A stretch of DNA of 64,000 nt from assembly GCF_040581415.1 (NCBI RefSeq), contig NZ_CP114014.1, forward strand, positions 1,240,001 through 1,304,000, in the 5' to 3' direction. Numbering within the stretch: the stretch's first letter is position 1; each line of letters starts with the position of its first letter. Below, piece by piece: positions 1 through 7,688 of the stretch. The notes below the pieces were generated by a model. It searched no databases. It worked only from the letters and a program-made list of their open reading frames with translations, and was not told where the DNA came from. The stretch comes from Paraconexibacter sp040581415 (GTDB lineage: Bacteria; Actinomycetota; Thermoleophilia; Solirubrobacterales; Solirubrobacteraceae). A program made the position numbers and the translations under genes.

Positions 1-670
1 CTACGGCGCCGACGCTGACCGCGGTCCCGAGCCGGAGGACCGCCTCGCCCGGGACGCGGCCGTCCGCGGTCGCCCGCCACCCGCGCAGGTCGTTGCCGTG
101 GCCGACGTAGTAGGTCAGCGCCGAGGTGACGGCCGCCTCGGCCGCGGCTAGCGCCCGTCGATCGCGATCGGCGGTGCGGAGGCTCTGTGTGTAGAGGCGG
201 CGGCGGACCCGCTGCGTGAAGCCGACCGCGACCTCGCCGATCCGGTACCCGCCCGGCTCGGCGATCGTCGCCCGGCAGCCGTCGGCGTCGCCGGCGATCC
301 GCTGCGCCAGGCCCGGCACGGTCAGGCGGACCGTGAGGGTCGCGGGGTCGGGCGCGACGACGGCGTCGCCGCCGAAGTCGCGGCCCGGTCGGGGACGGGT
401 GAGGTCCAGGCCGACGACGTCCGCGCTGCAGGCGGCGGTGACGCGGACCGGGGCGGCGGACCGCAGCCGCTTCTCCAGCGCCGGGACGGCCGCGCTCGCA
501 TCGACGATGAGCTCGTCCGCGCGCGTGAGGACCTCGGCCTGGCTGCCCCGGTACGTCCGGTCGACCGCCCGCGCGCCGGGGGTCTGCGCGGTGGCGGCGG
601 CGGGCAGCGCGACGCCGGCCAGGACCAGGACGGCCGGCCCGACGCGACGGAGGAGACCCCTGACCCCCAT
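1..670 (-). CDS. Secreted protein of unknown function (5'-complete, runs off the left edge)
   Basis: An open frame reads leftwards from an ATG at 668-670 to the window edge without a stop (223 codons visible). The first ~28 residues form a textbook signal peptide: MGVRGLLRR, then a hydrophobic stretch ending in LPAAATAQT, so the product is probably exported. The rest is Ala/Arg/Val-rich, with no motif I recognise and at least two cysteines (around TAACSAD and ADGCRAT). The acyl-CoA dehydrogenase at 737 is divergent, leaving only ~66 bp for both promoters. The C-terminus lies outside the window, so the family cannot be settled. Confidence rests on the signal peptide and uninterrupted frame. 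Confidence 0.7.
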   Translation of the reverse strand, partial: MGVRGLLRRVGPAVLVLAGVALPAAATAQTPGARAVDRTYRGSQAEVLTRADELIVDASAAVPALEKRLRSAAPVRVTAACSADVVGLDLTRPRPGRDFGGDAVVAPDPATLTVRLTVPGLAQRIAGDADGCRATIAEPGGYRIGEVAVGFTQRVRRRLYTQSLRTADRDRRALAAAEAAVTSALTYYVGHGNDLRGWRATADGRVPGEAVLRLGTAVSVGAV

Positions 671-736
671 GGCCACCAAGCCTACCCCGCGCGCTGCAGC
701 CGTCCCGCCGCCGCGGCGCGTGGATACGGTGCCCGG

Positions 737-1942
737 GTGACTGCTCCCGAGGACGTCGTCATCCCGCCGCTGGTCGAGGACGAGCCCGATGGCCGCGGCG
801 TCGTTCGCCGCCGCGCACGGGCGGTTGCCCTGCAGGTCGCCGGCGACGCGGCGCGCTGGGACGACGAGGAGCGGTTCCCCGAGTCGTCCCTCGACGCGCT
901 CCGCGCCGCGGGGCTGACCGGGCTGACGGTCCCGCTCGAGCACGGCGGCGAGGGGCTCGGCGTCGGCGACGCGTGCGCGGTGCTCGAGGAGCTCGCGACC
1001 GCCTGCGTGTCCTCCGCGATGGTCGCCCAGCTCTACCTCAACGGGCCGCCGAGAGCGCTCGCGACGCTCGGGACCGCGGCGCAGCGGGCGCGCTACCTGC
1101 CCGGTGCGGTCAGCGGCGAGCGGAACTTCGCCATCGCGATCTCCGAGCCGGATGCGGGCAGCGCCGCCACGGACCTGCAGACGCGGCTGGAGCCGGATCC
1201 CGGCGGCGGCTACCGCCTGCACGGAGGCAAGTGCTACATCACCGGCGGGATGCGGGCGGACACCGTCCTCGTGTTCTGCCGCCTCGCGGGGACACAGGGC
1301 TCGCGCGGCATCGGCGCGGTGGTCGTCGAGCGCTCCCAGCCGGGGTTCTCGTCCCCGCACAGCCAGCCCAAGATGGGGGGCCGCGGTGTGGGGGAGTCCG
1401 TGCTCGAGTTCGACGGCGTGGCGGTCGCGCAGGACGCGGTCGTCGTCGCGCCCGACGCGGCGTCCGCTGCCGGTGCGGCCGTGATGCTGCGGCAGTTCAA
1501 CCCGGAGCGGTGCGGGAACGCCGCGATGGCGCTCGGCGCGGCGCGGGCGGCGCTCGAGCTGTCGCTGCGGCACGTGCGCACCCGCGAGCAGTTCGGCCGG
1601 GAGCTCGCCGAGTTCCAGGGGCTGCAGTGGAAGCTCTGCGACATGGCGATCGAGCTCGACGCCGCACGGGCGCTGCTCTATCGCGCGGCGGACTCGGACG
1701 CGGACGGCTTCCCGGTCACCCGGCTGACCGCGATGGCCAAGATCAAGGCCAACGAGGTCGCCGAGCGCATCTGCCACCAGGCGATCCAGCTGCACGGCCA
1801 CGCCGGCTACACCCGCGACCTGCCGCTCGAGCGGATGTACCGGGACGTGCGCGGCATGTCGCTCGCCGGCGGGACGGTGGAGGTGATGCGCAACGTCCTC
1901 GCCGGCGAACTGCTGGGCCGCCGGTTCTCCCAGCGGGCCTGA
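737..1942 (+). CDS. Acyl-CoA dehydrogenase family protein
   Basis: A 401-residue FAD-dependent acyl-CoA dehydrogenase that would introduce the alpha-beta double bond into an acyl-CoA thioester. Visible landmarks are the flavin/substrate signature ISEPDAGS (~135), CYITGG (~162), and the C-terminal QLHGHAGYTRDLPLERMYRDVR region. The loop that holds the catalytic Glu in MCAD-type enzymes reads GGTVEVMR here, with Gly in the Glu position. E257, in NPERCGN, sits where isovaleryl-CoA and long-chain dehydrogenases carry their base, so that subgroup is more likely. The start is GTG at 737; no ATG fits the N-terminus better. It ends exactly where the convergent SDR gene at 1943 ends. The substrate cannot be deduced. 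Confidence 0.9.
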   Translation: MTAPEDVVIPPLVEDEPDGRGVVRRRARAVALQVAGDAARWDDEERFPESSLDALRAAGLTGLTVPLEHGGEGLGVGDACAVLEELATACVSSAMVAQLYLNGPPRALATLGTAAQRARYLPGAVSGERNFAIAISEPDAGSAATDLQTRLEPDPGGGYRLHGGKCYITGGMRADTVLVFCRLAGTQGSRGIGAVVVERSQPGFSSPHSQPKMGGRGVGESVLEFDGVAVAQDAVVVAPDAASAAGAAVMLRQFNPERCGNAAMALGAARAALELSLRHVRTREQFGRELAEFQGLQWKLCDMAIELDAARALLYRAADSDADGFPVTRLTAMAKIKANEVAERICHQAIQLHGHAGYTRDLPLERMYRDVRGMSLAGGTVEVMRNVLAGELLGRRFSQRA

Positions 1943-2674
1943 TCAGGCGACGGCGGCGTCGTACCCGGCCTGGATGTCGGCGTAGAGCACGTCGAGGTCG
2001 CTCGACAGCGCGGACTTGACGGCGCGCGAGGTGTCGTCGGCGAGGATCTCCTCGTCCCCCGCCGTCAGGCCCGCGACGAGGGCCGCGGCGACATCGGCCG
2101 GCGCCACCTTCGGCGCGGTGACGCCGGCGGTCATGTCGGTGTCGGCGTACCCCAGGTGCAGGCCGCTCACGAGCGTCCCCTGGCCGCGCAGCAGCGTGCG
2201 CAGGCTATTGGTCAGCGACCACGTGGCGGACTTCGCCGAGCAGTAGTTGCCGTACTGCGGAAAGGCGACCCACGAGAGGGCGGAGAGGACGTTCACGAGC
2301 GCGCCGCCGCCGTTCGCCGCCAGGACGGGCGCGAAGGCGCGGGACATGGCGAGGTGGCCGAAGTAGTTGACCTCCATCTCCTCCCGTGCACCCTCCAGGC
2401 CGTCGTCCGAGAGGACGTTGGTGCCGGTCGCGACGCCCGCGTTGTTGATGAGCACGGTGACGTCCCCGGCCGCCTCCACCGCGGCAGCGACGTCGGCCGG
2501 CCGGGTGATGTCGAGCGCGATCGGGACGACCCCCGGCCGTGCGGCGACCGTCGCGGGGTCCCGCGCGCCGGCGTAGACCTTCGCGGCGCCGGCCGCGAGC
2601 AGCGCGTCGGTGAACGCGAGGCCGAGGCCGCGGTTGGCGCCGGTGACGAGGACGATCGAGCCTTCGAGCTTCAT
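1943..2674 (-). CDS. Short-chain dehydrogenase/reductase (classical SDR)
   Basis: A 243-residue NAD(P)-dependent oxidoreductase with a complete classical SDR signature: the cofactor loop TGANRGLG at residue ~11, NNAG at ~79, and the catalytic YCSAK tetrad segment with an upstream Ser (LSALSW). Length matches single-domain SDRs. The N-terminus (MKLEGSIVLVTGA) begins just before the first beta strand, which supports the ATG at 2674. The stop abuts the stop of the convergent acyl-CoA dehydrogenase. The 5' side faces the gene at 2796 across ~120 bp containing an imperfect palindrome at 2702-2723. Substrate unknown. Confidence 0.9.
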   Translation of the reverse strand: MKLEGSIVLVTGANRGLGLAFTDALLAAGAAKVYAGARDPATVAARPGVVPIALDITRPADVAAAVEAAGDVTVLINNAGVATGTNVLSDDGLEGAREEMEVNYFGHLAMSRAFAPVLAANGGGALVNVLSALSWVAFPQYGNYCSAKSATWSLTNSLRTLLRGQGTLVSGLHLGYADTDMTAGVTAPKVAPADVAAALVAGLTAGDEEILADDTSRAVKSALSSDLDVLYADIQAGYDAAVA

Positions 2675-2701
2675 GGGACTTCCTTTTGGTTAGTTAGTCG
2701 T

Positions 2702-2723
2702 GTGATGCAACGGATCGTATCAC
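2702..2723. promoter_or_regulatory. Candidate operator upstream of the SDR gene
   Basis: An imperfect 22-bp inverted repeat with outer arms GTGAT/ATCAC and an inner ACG-GAT-CGT core, 28-49 bp upstream of the SDR start at 2674. Its size and form are typical of TetR-family operators. No cognate regulator is adjacent. Confidence 0.35.
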
Positions 2724-2767
2724 GCTGCGCGATGGCGTCCGCGGGGTCGGCGGGGGTCGGGTGGCGT

Positions 2768-2782
2768 AGAGTTCGGAACTCT
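2768..2782. promoter_or_regulatory. Perfect 7-bp-arm palindrome, operator copy 1
   Basis: AGAGTTCGGAACTCT lies 13 bp upstream of the start codon at 2796. Its arms are perfect 7-bp inverted repeats around one base. The same core, AGTTC(C/G)GAACT, recurs at 4299-4309 upstream of the oppositely oriented gene that starts at 4278, so the two sites bracket a convergent gene pair. A shared repressor is inferred; none is encoded beside them. Confidence 0.55.
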
Positions 2783-2795
2783 GTACGCTGGGGGC

Positions 2796-3233
2796 ATGAC
2801 CTCGACGACCGCCCCCGCCGCTGTGCAGCTCGTCCGCGACGTCAACCGCGCGATGATCGCCTTCGACCTGGCCCTCGGGACGGCAGCGATCCTGAGGCCC
2901 GATGCCGCGCTCAGGGCGATCGGGCACGCGCCGCCGTCGGACGACGCACGCGAGCTGTTCCGGCGCAACGGGCCGATTTGGCTGACGTTCGCAGCGGCGC
3001 ACGTGATGGCGGCGACGCGCGGCAGCGCGCGGGACTGGTGGGCCGTGGCCTGGCTGCGGGGGACCGAGGTGGCGACCGATCCCCTGTGGAGCCGCTCGCC
3101 GGGCATCCGCCGGGCCCACAACCGCGCCGGACTCAAGGTCGCCGGCGCGTTCAACCTGGCGCTCGCGCTCGGCGCCGCCCACGTGGCGCGCACCGTGGCG
3201 CGGCCGGGCACGCCGCCTGAGCCCGGCCGCTGA
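2796..3233 (+). CDS. Small hydrophobic protein, probably membrane-associated, unknown function
   Basis: A 145-residue protein I do not recognise. It has two to four moderately hydrophobic segments (around AFDLALGTAAIL, IWLTFAAAHVMAA and AFNLALALGAAHVA) separated by basic stretches, including a WLRGTEVATDPLWSRSPG segment. Arrangement and length resemble DUF4345/DUF4267-like small membrane proteins, but I cannot assign a family. The ATG at 2796 follows a perfect palindrome (2768-2782) shared with the convergent gene at 3289-4278, so the two are likely switched together. The stop lies ~55 bp from the end of that gene. Confidence 0.65.
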   Translation: MTSTTAPAAVQLVRDVNRAMIAFDLALGTAAILRPDAALRAIGHAPPSDDARELFRRNGPIWLTFAAAHVMAATRGSARDWWAVAWLRGTEVATDPLWSRSPGIRRAHNRAGLKVAGAFNLALALGAAHVARTVARPGTPPEPGR

Positions 3234-3288
3234 ACCCGTCAGCGCCCGGCTGAACCCTCCGGCCGCCAGGTCGCCGGCCGGTCGGTGG

Positions 3289-4278
3289 TCAGCCGTCGGC
3301 GAACGGCTGGATCGTCATGCCGTGGTCGCGCTCGCGCATCCCGAGCTCGTAGGCGGCGAGCCCCGGCGCCGTGAGCGTGCGTGGCGGCTGACCGTCGCGC
3401 GCGACGGTCAGCTCGAGGTCGGCGATCGAGCAGTTCACCGTGTGGTGCGTCGATCCGTCCGGGTCCGCGTAGATCCAGCCGACGAAGCGCTCGCGGGGTG
3501 CCTGGGCCGCGCCGGTGACCCGGACGCCCCGGCCGGTGAGCCCGAAGACGAGGTGGTCCGGGTGCTCGTCGATCCGGGTCGAGCGGATCCGGCCGGGACC
3601 GCCCAGGGCCAGTCGCTCGCCGTCGACGCTGACCGTGCCGGACGCGGTCCATGGTGTCGTGCGCCCGGCGATCCGCAGGCGGCCGAGGACGACGTCCAGC
3701 CACGTGTCCTCGCCGGCGCCGTCGAACGCCATCCCGTGCAGCCAGATCCAGCGCTCGGCGTGCTCGGTCCCCCAGTTGTGGCCGACCATGCCGGGCCAGG
3801 CGTCCAGGTCGATGCGCCGGCCGTCGACGACGACGGTGCCCGACACGCGCGCGACCGGGTACACGCTCACGGGCTTGGTCCGCGGGAGCGGCGCACGGTA
3901 CATCCACGCCTTCGGCAGCGTGGCCAGCAACGGCGCGCCGCTGAACGACAGCTCCCACGACACGTCCGCCCCGCCCGGGGCGGCGGCGGCGCCCCGGCAC
4001 GTCCCGGGGCCGAAGTCGGCCGCACCGATGCGGATCCAGGCGCCGTCGCCGGTGCGCGGATCCTCCAGGGTGACCTTCGTCGCCGACGGGGCGAGCGCGT
4101 CCGCGTCGAAGAGCGTGAACCAGAGGGAGCCGGTCGGCGCGTGCCCCGGGCGGCGGTGGACGGTGTAGCGGATCCAGACGCCGAGCCCGCCTTCCGGCCG
4201 CGCGGTGCGGAGGTAGTAGCTCTCGTAGCCGGCTCGCATGTGGGGGAACCGGGCGCTGAGCAGGTCGGGGGTGCTCAT
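3289..4278 (-). CDS. CrtC/AttH-like beta-barrel protein (tentative)
   Basis: A 329-residue soluble protein with no signal peptide. The beta-rich pattern and the central MVGHNWGTEHAERWIWLHG segment resemble the HxWG motif of the hydroxyneurosporene synthase (CrtC)/AttH lipocalin-like superfamily, whose members act on or carry lipophilic molecules. The N-terminal YESYYLRTARPEGGLGVWIRY also fits that fold. The assignment is by pattern only. The start at 4278 is an ATG, and 18 bp upstream lies a palindrome with the same core as the one before the gene at 2796. It is transcribed towards that gene, so both are probably under one regulator. Confidence 0.6.
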   Translation of the reverse strand: MSTPDLLSARFPHMRAGYESYYLRTARPEGGLGVWIRYTVHRRPGHAPTGSLWFTLFDADALAPSATKVTLEDPRTGDGAWIRIGAADFGPGTCRGAAAAPGGADVSWELSFSGAPLLATLPKAWMYRAPLPRTKPVSVYPVARVSGTVVVDGRRIDLDAWPGMVGHNWGTEHAERWIWLHGMAFDGAGEDTWLDVVLGRLRIAGRTTPWTASGTVSVDGERLALGGPGRIRSTRIDEHPDHLVFGLTGRGVRVTGAAQAPRERFVGWIYADPDGSTHHTVNCSIADLELTVARDGQPPRTLTAPGLAAYELGMRERDHGMTIQPFADG

Positions 4279-4295
4279 GACCGCCGACGCTAACA

Positions 4296-4314
4296 GACAG
4301 TTCCGAACTCTGTC
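4296..4314. promoter_or_regulatory. Operator copy 2, shared with the gene at 2796
   Basis: The segment holds AGTTCCGAACT flanked by GAC and CTGTC. The 11-bp core AGTTCNGAACT is identical to that at 2768-2782 apart from the central base. It sits 18 bp upstream of the start codon at 4278 and directly after the stop of the exporter gene, where it can control only the leftward gene. Confidence 0.55.
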
Positions 4315-4320
4315 AGCGCC

Positions 4321-5076
4321 TCACAGCAGCGTCGCCACGGCCGACGCCAGCGCGACCGCGCCGCTGAACGCCAGGACCAGGACCGACGTCCGCTCGTGGT
4401 GGCCCGCCAGCAGCGGCCGCAGCCCACGGCCGACGACCTGCCCGGCCACGGCGGCGACGAGCAGCAGCGGGGTCAGCGCGATCGGGTCGAGCGCAGCCTC
4501 GGCGACCAGCAACAGCCCGGTCAGCACGCCGATCCCGGCGAAGTAGACCGCGAGCGTGCCGCGGCTCTGCTCGGGCGTGGTGCCGCGGCGCAGCAGCAGG
4601 AGGACGACCGGCGGCCCGTTGAAGCCGACCGAGCCACCGAGGACGCCCGCCACCAGGCCGGCGCCGACCGTCTCCCGCCCGCGGACGCCGACGACGGTCG
4701 GACGCGCCGCGCGGGCCACTGCCGCCAGGATGACCGCCCCGGCGACCAGTGCGCGCAGCGCCTCGCGCGGCAGCGCGAGCAGCAGCGCGATGCCGGCCAC
4801 CGTGCCAGGAACCGAGATCGCCATCAGCGCCACGGACAGCCGCAGATCGGGAGCGTCGCGGGGACGTCCGGCGCGCCGGTCCGCGTACGCATCGGTCGCG
4901 ACCATTAGCGCGTTCACCAGCGTCCCGACGATCACGAGGCTCGGCAGCGCCCGCTCGGGCGCGACCACGGCGGCCAGCACGGGGGCGGCGAGGACCGCGA
5001 AGCCGTAGCCCGTCGCGGCCTGGAGCAGCCCGCCGGCCGCGAAGGCCAGGAGCGCGCACCACTCGCCCGCGCTCAT
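4321..5076 (-). CDS. TauE/SafE-type sulfite/organosulfonate exporter family membrane protein
   Basis: About 251 residues with roughly eight hydrophobic segments in two repeated halves, as in the TauE/SafE family of anion exporters. The first half starts with the typical FAAGGLLQAATGYGFAVLAAP and carries LVIVGTLVNALMVATD. The second half carries GVLGGSVGFNGPPVVLLLL and ends in VLAFSGAVALASAVATLL. The frame stays open further upstream, but the ATG at 5076 places the start directly before the first membrane helix, and upstream codons look unlike protein. Substrate unknown; no sulfur-metabolism genes are adjacent. A 42-bp gap with an operator separates it from the next gene on the same strand. 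Confidence 0.85.
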   Translation of the reverse strand: MSAGEWCALLAFAAGGLLQAATGYGFAVLAAPVLAAVVAPERALPSLVIVGTLVNALMVATDAYADRRAGRPRDAPDLRLSVALMAISVPGTVAGIALLLALPREALRALVAGAVILAAVARAARPTVVGVRGRETVGAGLVAGVLGGSVGFNGPPVVLLLLRRGTTPEQSRGTLAVYFAGIGVLTGLLLVAEAALDPIALTPLLLVAAVAGQVVGRGLRPLLAGHHERTSVLVLAFSGAVALASAVATLL

Positions 5077-5265
5077 CGGTGCGCCGGTGGGCGCCGGGTG
5101 CGGCGGGGGGCGGGCATCGGCGGCGCATCCTACGGGCCGCGCTCGGCTTGGGTCCGGGCTCAGCCGCCCGGTTCGCGTCCGTGCCTGCCCGCATGGTCTA
5201 CGGTTGGCTTCCGGAAGGGGTGGGCAGTGGAAAGACAGGGAACACGGAGCAGCAGCTGACATGAG

Positions 5266-5697
5266 GTGGAGCAGGTGAACGACCAGCAGGAGCACTATCC
5301 GCTCGAGGCCTACGACTACATGCGCCGCGTGATGTCGGTGCTGCTCGCGATCGTGGGGGTCTTCCTCTTCGCCGCCGGCACGAAGCTGTTCGCCGGTGTC
5401 GTCACGAAGACGTTCAGCTCGGCGGGCTTCGCGATCGTCCCGCTCGGCATGTTCATCACGGGCATCTTCCTGATCCCGCTCATGTCGGCCGTGCACGGCT
5501 TCTGGACCGACGCGGACCCGGCCATGCGCGCGCGGACCAAGGCGCGGGACGACCGTGACGCCGCGAAGGTGCGCCTCTCGGCGGCCGAGTACAAGACGCG
5601 CGCGCAGCGTGAGGCCGAGGGCCGCGCGGCGCGCGAGGCCGCCGATTCCACGTCGCGGGGCACCACCCGCAGCACGAGCAGTGAAGCGCCCGGCTGA
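5266..5697 (+). CDS. Small membrane protein with charged C-terminal tail, unknown function
   Basis: A 143-residue protein (GTG start at 5266; GTG at 5275 is an alternative). Two transmembrane helices are visible: VLLAIVGVFLFAAGTKLF and IVPLGMFITGIFLIPLMSAV. An Arg/Lys/Glu-rich, probably helical cytoplasmic tail (KARDDRDAAKVRLSAAEYK) and a Ser/Thr-rich end follow. No catalytic motif is seen. Its stop abuts that of the convergent cupin gene at 5698. Confidence 0.7.
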   Translation: MEQVNDQQEHYPLEAYDYMRRVMSVLLAIVGVFLFAAGTKLFAGVVTKTFSSAGFAIVPLGMFITGIFLIPLMSAVHGFWTDADPAMRARTKARDDRDAAKVRLSAAEYKTRAQREAEGRAAREAADSTSRGTTRSTSSEAPG

Positions 5698-6195
5698 CTA
5701 GCCCGCCGGCGGCCGGCGGGTAGGTAGCCGCGCCAGCAGCGCGAGCACCGGGCCCTGCAGCGGACCGGGGAGCGCCAGGCGGAAGACCGCCTGGTGACGC
5801 TGGACGAGGCGCGCGAGCACGGGGAGCGGAACCTGGCCGCCGCCGTACCGGCGGCCGGCGGCGTCGACCGCGCTCCACCAGGCCACGGTCCCGAGCGCGG
5901 GTCGCGTCTGCCAGCGCACCCGCGCCGGCGCGTCGCCGCCGGCGTCCATCGTGTGCGGCGTCCCGCGCGGGATGTCGACGCTCTCGCCCGGGCCAAACGC
6001 CTGCGTCCGGCCCCCGGCGACCACGCGGAGCGTGCCCTCGAGGACCTCGAAGCGCTCGTCCTGCTCGGGGTGCAGGTGCTTCGGCGGGAGCCGGCCGCCC
6101 GGCGTCAGCACCGCCTCGACCTCCAGCAGGTCGGCGGTGTGGGAGACGACGGTGACGCGTTCGCCGGGACGGAGGACGAAGAACTCGTTTGGCAT
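5698..6195 (-). CDS. Cupin-domain protein
   Basis: A 165-residue single-domain cupin. Metal-binding motif 1 is visible as PPKHLHPEQDERFEVLEG and motif 2 as PGESVDIPRGTPHTM, giving His, His, Glu and His ligands. The remainder has a hydrophobic C-terminal third (VFRLALPGPLQGPVLALLA) that could be membrane-associated. It is divergent from a MarR regulator across 62 bp that contain a 22-bp palindrome, so the regulator probably controls it. The substrate is unknown; sugar, polyketide or aromatic ligands are all possible for this fold. Confidence 0.8.
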   Translation of the reverse strand: MPNEFFVLRPGERVTVVSHTADLLEVEAVLTPGGRLPPKHLHPEQDERFEVLEGTLRVVAGGRTQAFGPGESVDIPRGTPHTMDAGGDAPARVRWQTRPALGTVAWWSAVDAAGRRYGGGQVPLPVLARLVQRHQAVFRLALPGPLQGPVLALLARLPTRRPPAG

Positions 6196-6214
6196 GAGCT
6201 AATACTTTCAGTCG

Positions 6215-6236
6215 AGTATCTCGATGTCAAGATACT
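6215..6236. promoter_or_regulatory. MarR-type operator between cupin and marR
   Basis: A 22-bp inverted repeat with arms AGTATCT/AGATACT and inner GA/TC pairs (9 of 11 pairs match). It lies between divergent starts at 6195 and 6258. Form and length fit operators of winged-helix MarR proteins, and the neighbouring gene encodes one, so autoregulation plus control of the cupin gene is the simple reading. Confidence 0.6.
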
Positions 6237-6257
6237 TGGGTGGGGTACAGTCGCGGC

Positions 6258-6761
6258 ATGGATGACCGCGTCGCCCAGTTGGTCGACCAGTGGACCCGCG
6301 AGCGCCCCGACGTCGACGTCGCGACCATGGCCACGGTCGCCCGGCTGCTCGGGACCGCGGACCTGGCCCGCGCCGCGATCGGGACGCTCGCCGCGAGCTA
6401 CGACCTGACGACGGCGGAGGGCGACGTGCTGTTCGCGCTGCGGCGCAGCGGGCCCCCGTACCGGCTCCTGCCGTCGCGGCTCTCGGCCGCGCTGCTCGTC
6501 TCCTCCGGGACGATGACGAGCCGGCTCGACCGGCTCGAACGCGGCGGGCTCATCGACCGCACGACCGTGCCGGAGGACCGCCGTGCCGTCGCGGTGTCGC
6601 TCACCGAACGCGGGCGGGAGGTCACCGACGAGGCGCTCACCCGGCACATGGCGGCCGAGGAGCGCATGCTCGCGCCGCTCAGCGAGCGCGAGCGCCGGAC
6701 CCTCGACCGCCTGCTGCGCAAGGTCGCCGACGGCTTCGACGAACGCGTGGGGACGCCATGA
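6258..6761 (+). CDS. MarR-family transcriptional regulator
   Basis: A 167-residue winged-helix regulator. The MarR core is clear: TTAEGDVLFALRRSG, recognition helix SSGTMTSRLDRLERGGLI, and the wing TTVPEDRRAVAVSLTERGREV. The ATG at 6258 is preferred to an in-frame GTG at 6240 because it follows the operator-like palindrome at 6215-6236 at a normal distance. The stop overlaps the next start as ATGA, so it is cotranscribed with the P1-family hydrolase and probably the crotonase. Ligand unknown; the neighbours suggest an acyl or aromatic compound. Confidence 0.9.
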   Translation: MDDRVAQLVDQWTRERPDVDVATMATVARLLGTADLARAAIGTLAASYDLTTAEGDVLFALRRSGPPYRLLPSRLSAALLVSSGTMTSRLDRLERGGLIDRTTVPEDRRAVAVSLTERGREVTDEALTRHMAAEERMLAPLSERERRTLDRLLRKVADGFDERVGTP

Positions 6762-7678
6762 GCTCCGCGCGGCTGCCGGACGGCTTCGAGGTCGGCCACT
6801 GGACGCACCCGGGCGGCCACACCGGCTGCACCGTGGTGCTGGCGCCCGCCGGCGCGGTGGGGGGCGTCGAGGTCCGCGGCGGCGGCCCCGGGACGCGCGA
6901 GACCGATGTCCTCGCGCCGTCCAGCCTCGGGCGCGACGTGCACGGCGTCCTGCTGACGGGCGGCAGCGCATTCGGCCTGGCCGCGGCGGACGGCGTCGTG
7001 CGCTGGCTCGCCGAGCACGATCGCGGTCACCTGACACGGTCCGGGGTGCGCGTGCCCCTCGTGCCGGCGGCGGTGGTCTTCGACCTCGGTGCGCTCGACC
7101 CCGCGGCGCGTCCCGATGCGGCCGCGGGCCGGGCCGCCTGCGAGGCGGCGTCCGCCGATCCGCCCGCCCGCGGCCCGGTCGGCGCGGGGGCGGGCGTCGC
7201 GGCGGGCAAGCTCCTGGGGCCCGACGGCTGGACGCGGACCGGGATCGGCGTGGCGTCCGACACGACGGCGGGAGCGCTCGTCACGGCGCTCGCCGTGGTC
7301 AATCCCGTGGGCGAGGTCGTCGGCGCCGACGGGACGCTGCTGGCGGCCAGCCGCGATGCCGGCGGCCGCTCCTGGTCGACCGCCGACCTGATCCGCGACG
7401 GGCGCGCCTTCGCGGACCCGCCGGCCGGCCGCGAGGCCACGGTCCTGATCGCCGTGATGACCGACGCGATCCTCGACCGCACCGGCGCCTGGCTCCTGGC
7501 CCGCGCGGCGACGGCCGGCGTCGCGCGCGCCGTGCACCCGGTGGCGACCGCCTACGACGGCGACGTGGTCTTCGCGCTCGCATCGGGCCGGGTGGCCGCC
7601 GACCCGTTCGCGCTGCAGGTCAGCGCGGCCGAGGCGACGGCCGCGGCAGTCCGCGACGGCGCCCGCGCCGCGGCGTAG
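6758..7678 (+). CDS. P1-family (DmpA/NylC-like) N-terminal nucleophile hydrolase
   Basis: A 306-residue member of the P1 hydrolase family (L-aminopeptidase DmpA, nylon oligomer hydrolase NylC), whose precursors cut themselves to expose an N-terminal Ser or Thr nucleophile. Family hallmarks are VLLTGGSAFGLAAADGVVRWL, GVAAGKLLGPDGWTRTGIGVAS and ALAVVNPVGEV. Aligning by eye with the NylC cleavage region, T228 in REATVLIAVMTDA is the candidate nucleophile, giving a large alpha and a small beta chain. It overlaps the marR stop by 4 bp and precedes the crotonase by 10 bp. The substrate (peptide, amide or lactam) is not evident. Confidence 0.85.
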   Translation: MSSARLPDGFEVGHWTHPGGHTGCTVVLAPAGAVGGVEVRGGGPGTRETDVLAPSSLGRDVHGVLLTGGSAFGLAAADGVVRWLAEHDRGHLTRSGVRVPLVPAAVVFDLGALDPAARPDAAAGRAACEAASADPPARGPVGAGAGVAAGKLLGPDGWTRTGIGVASDTTAGALVTALAVVNPVGEVVGADGTLLAASRDAGGRSWSTADLIRDGRAFADPPAGREATVLIAVMTDAILDRTGAWLLARAATAGVARAVHPVATAYDGDVVFALASGRVAADPFALQVSAAEATAAAVRDGARAAA

Positions 7679-7688
7679 GGTCCCGGGC

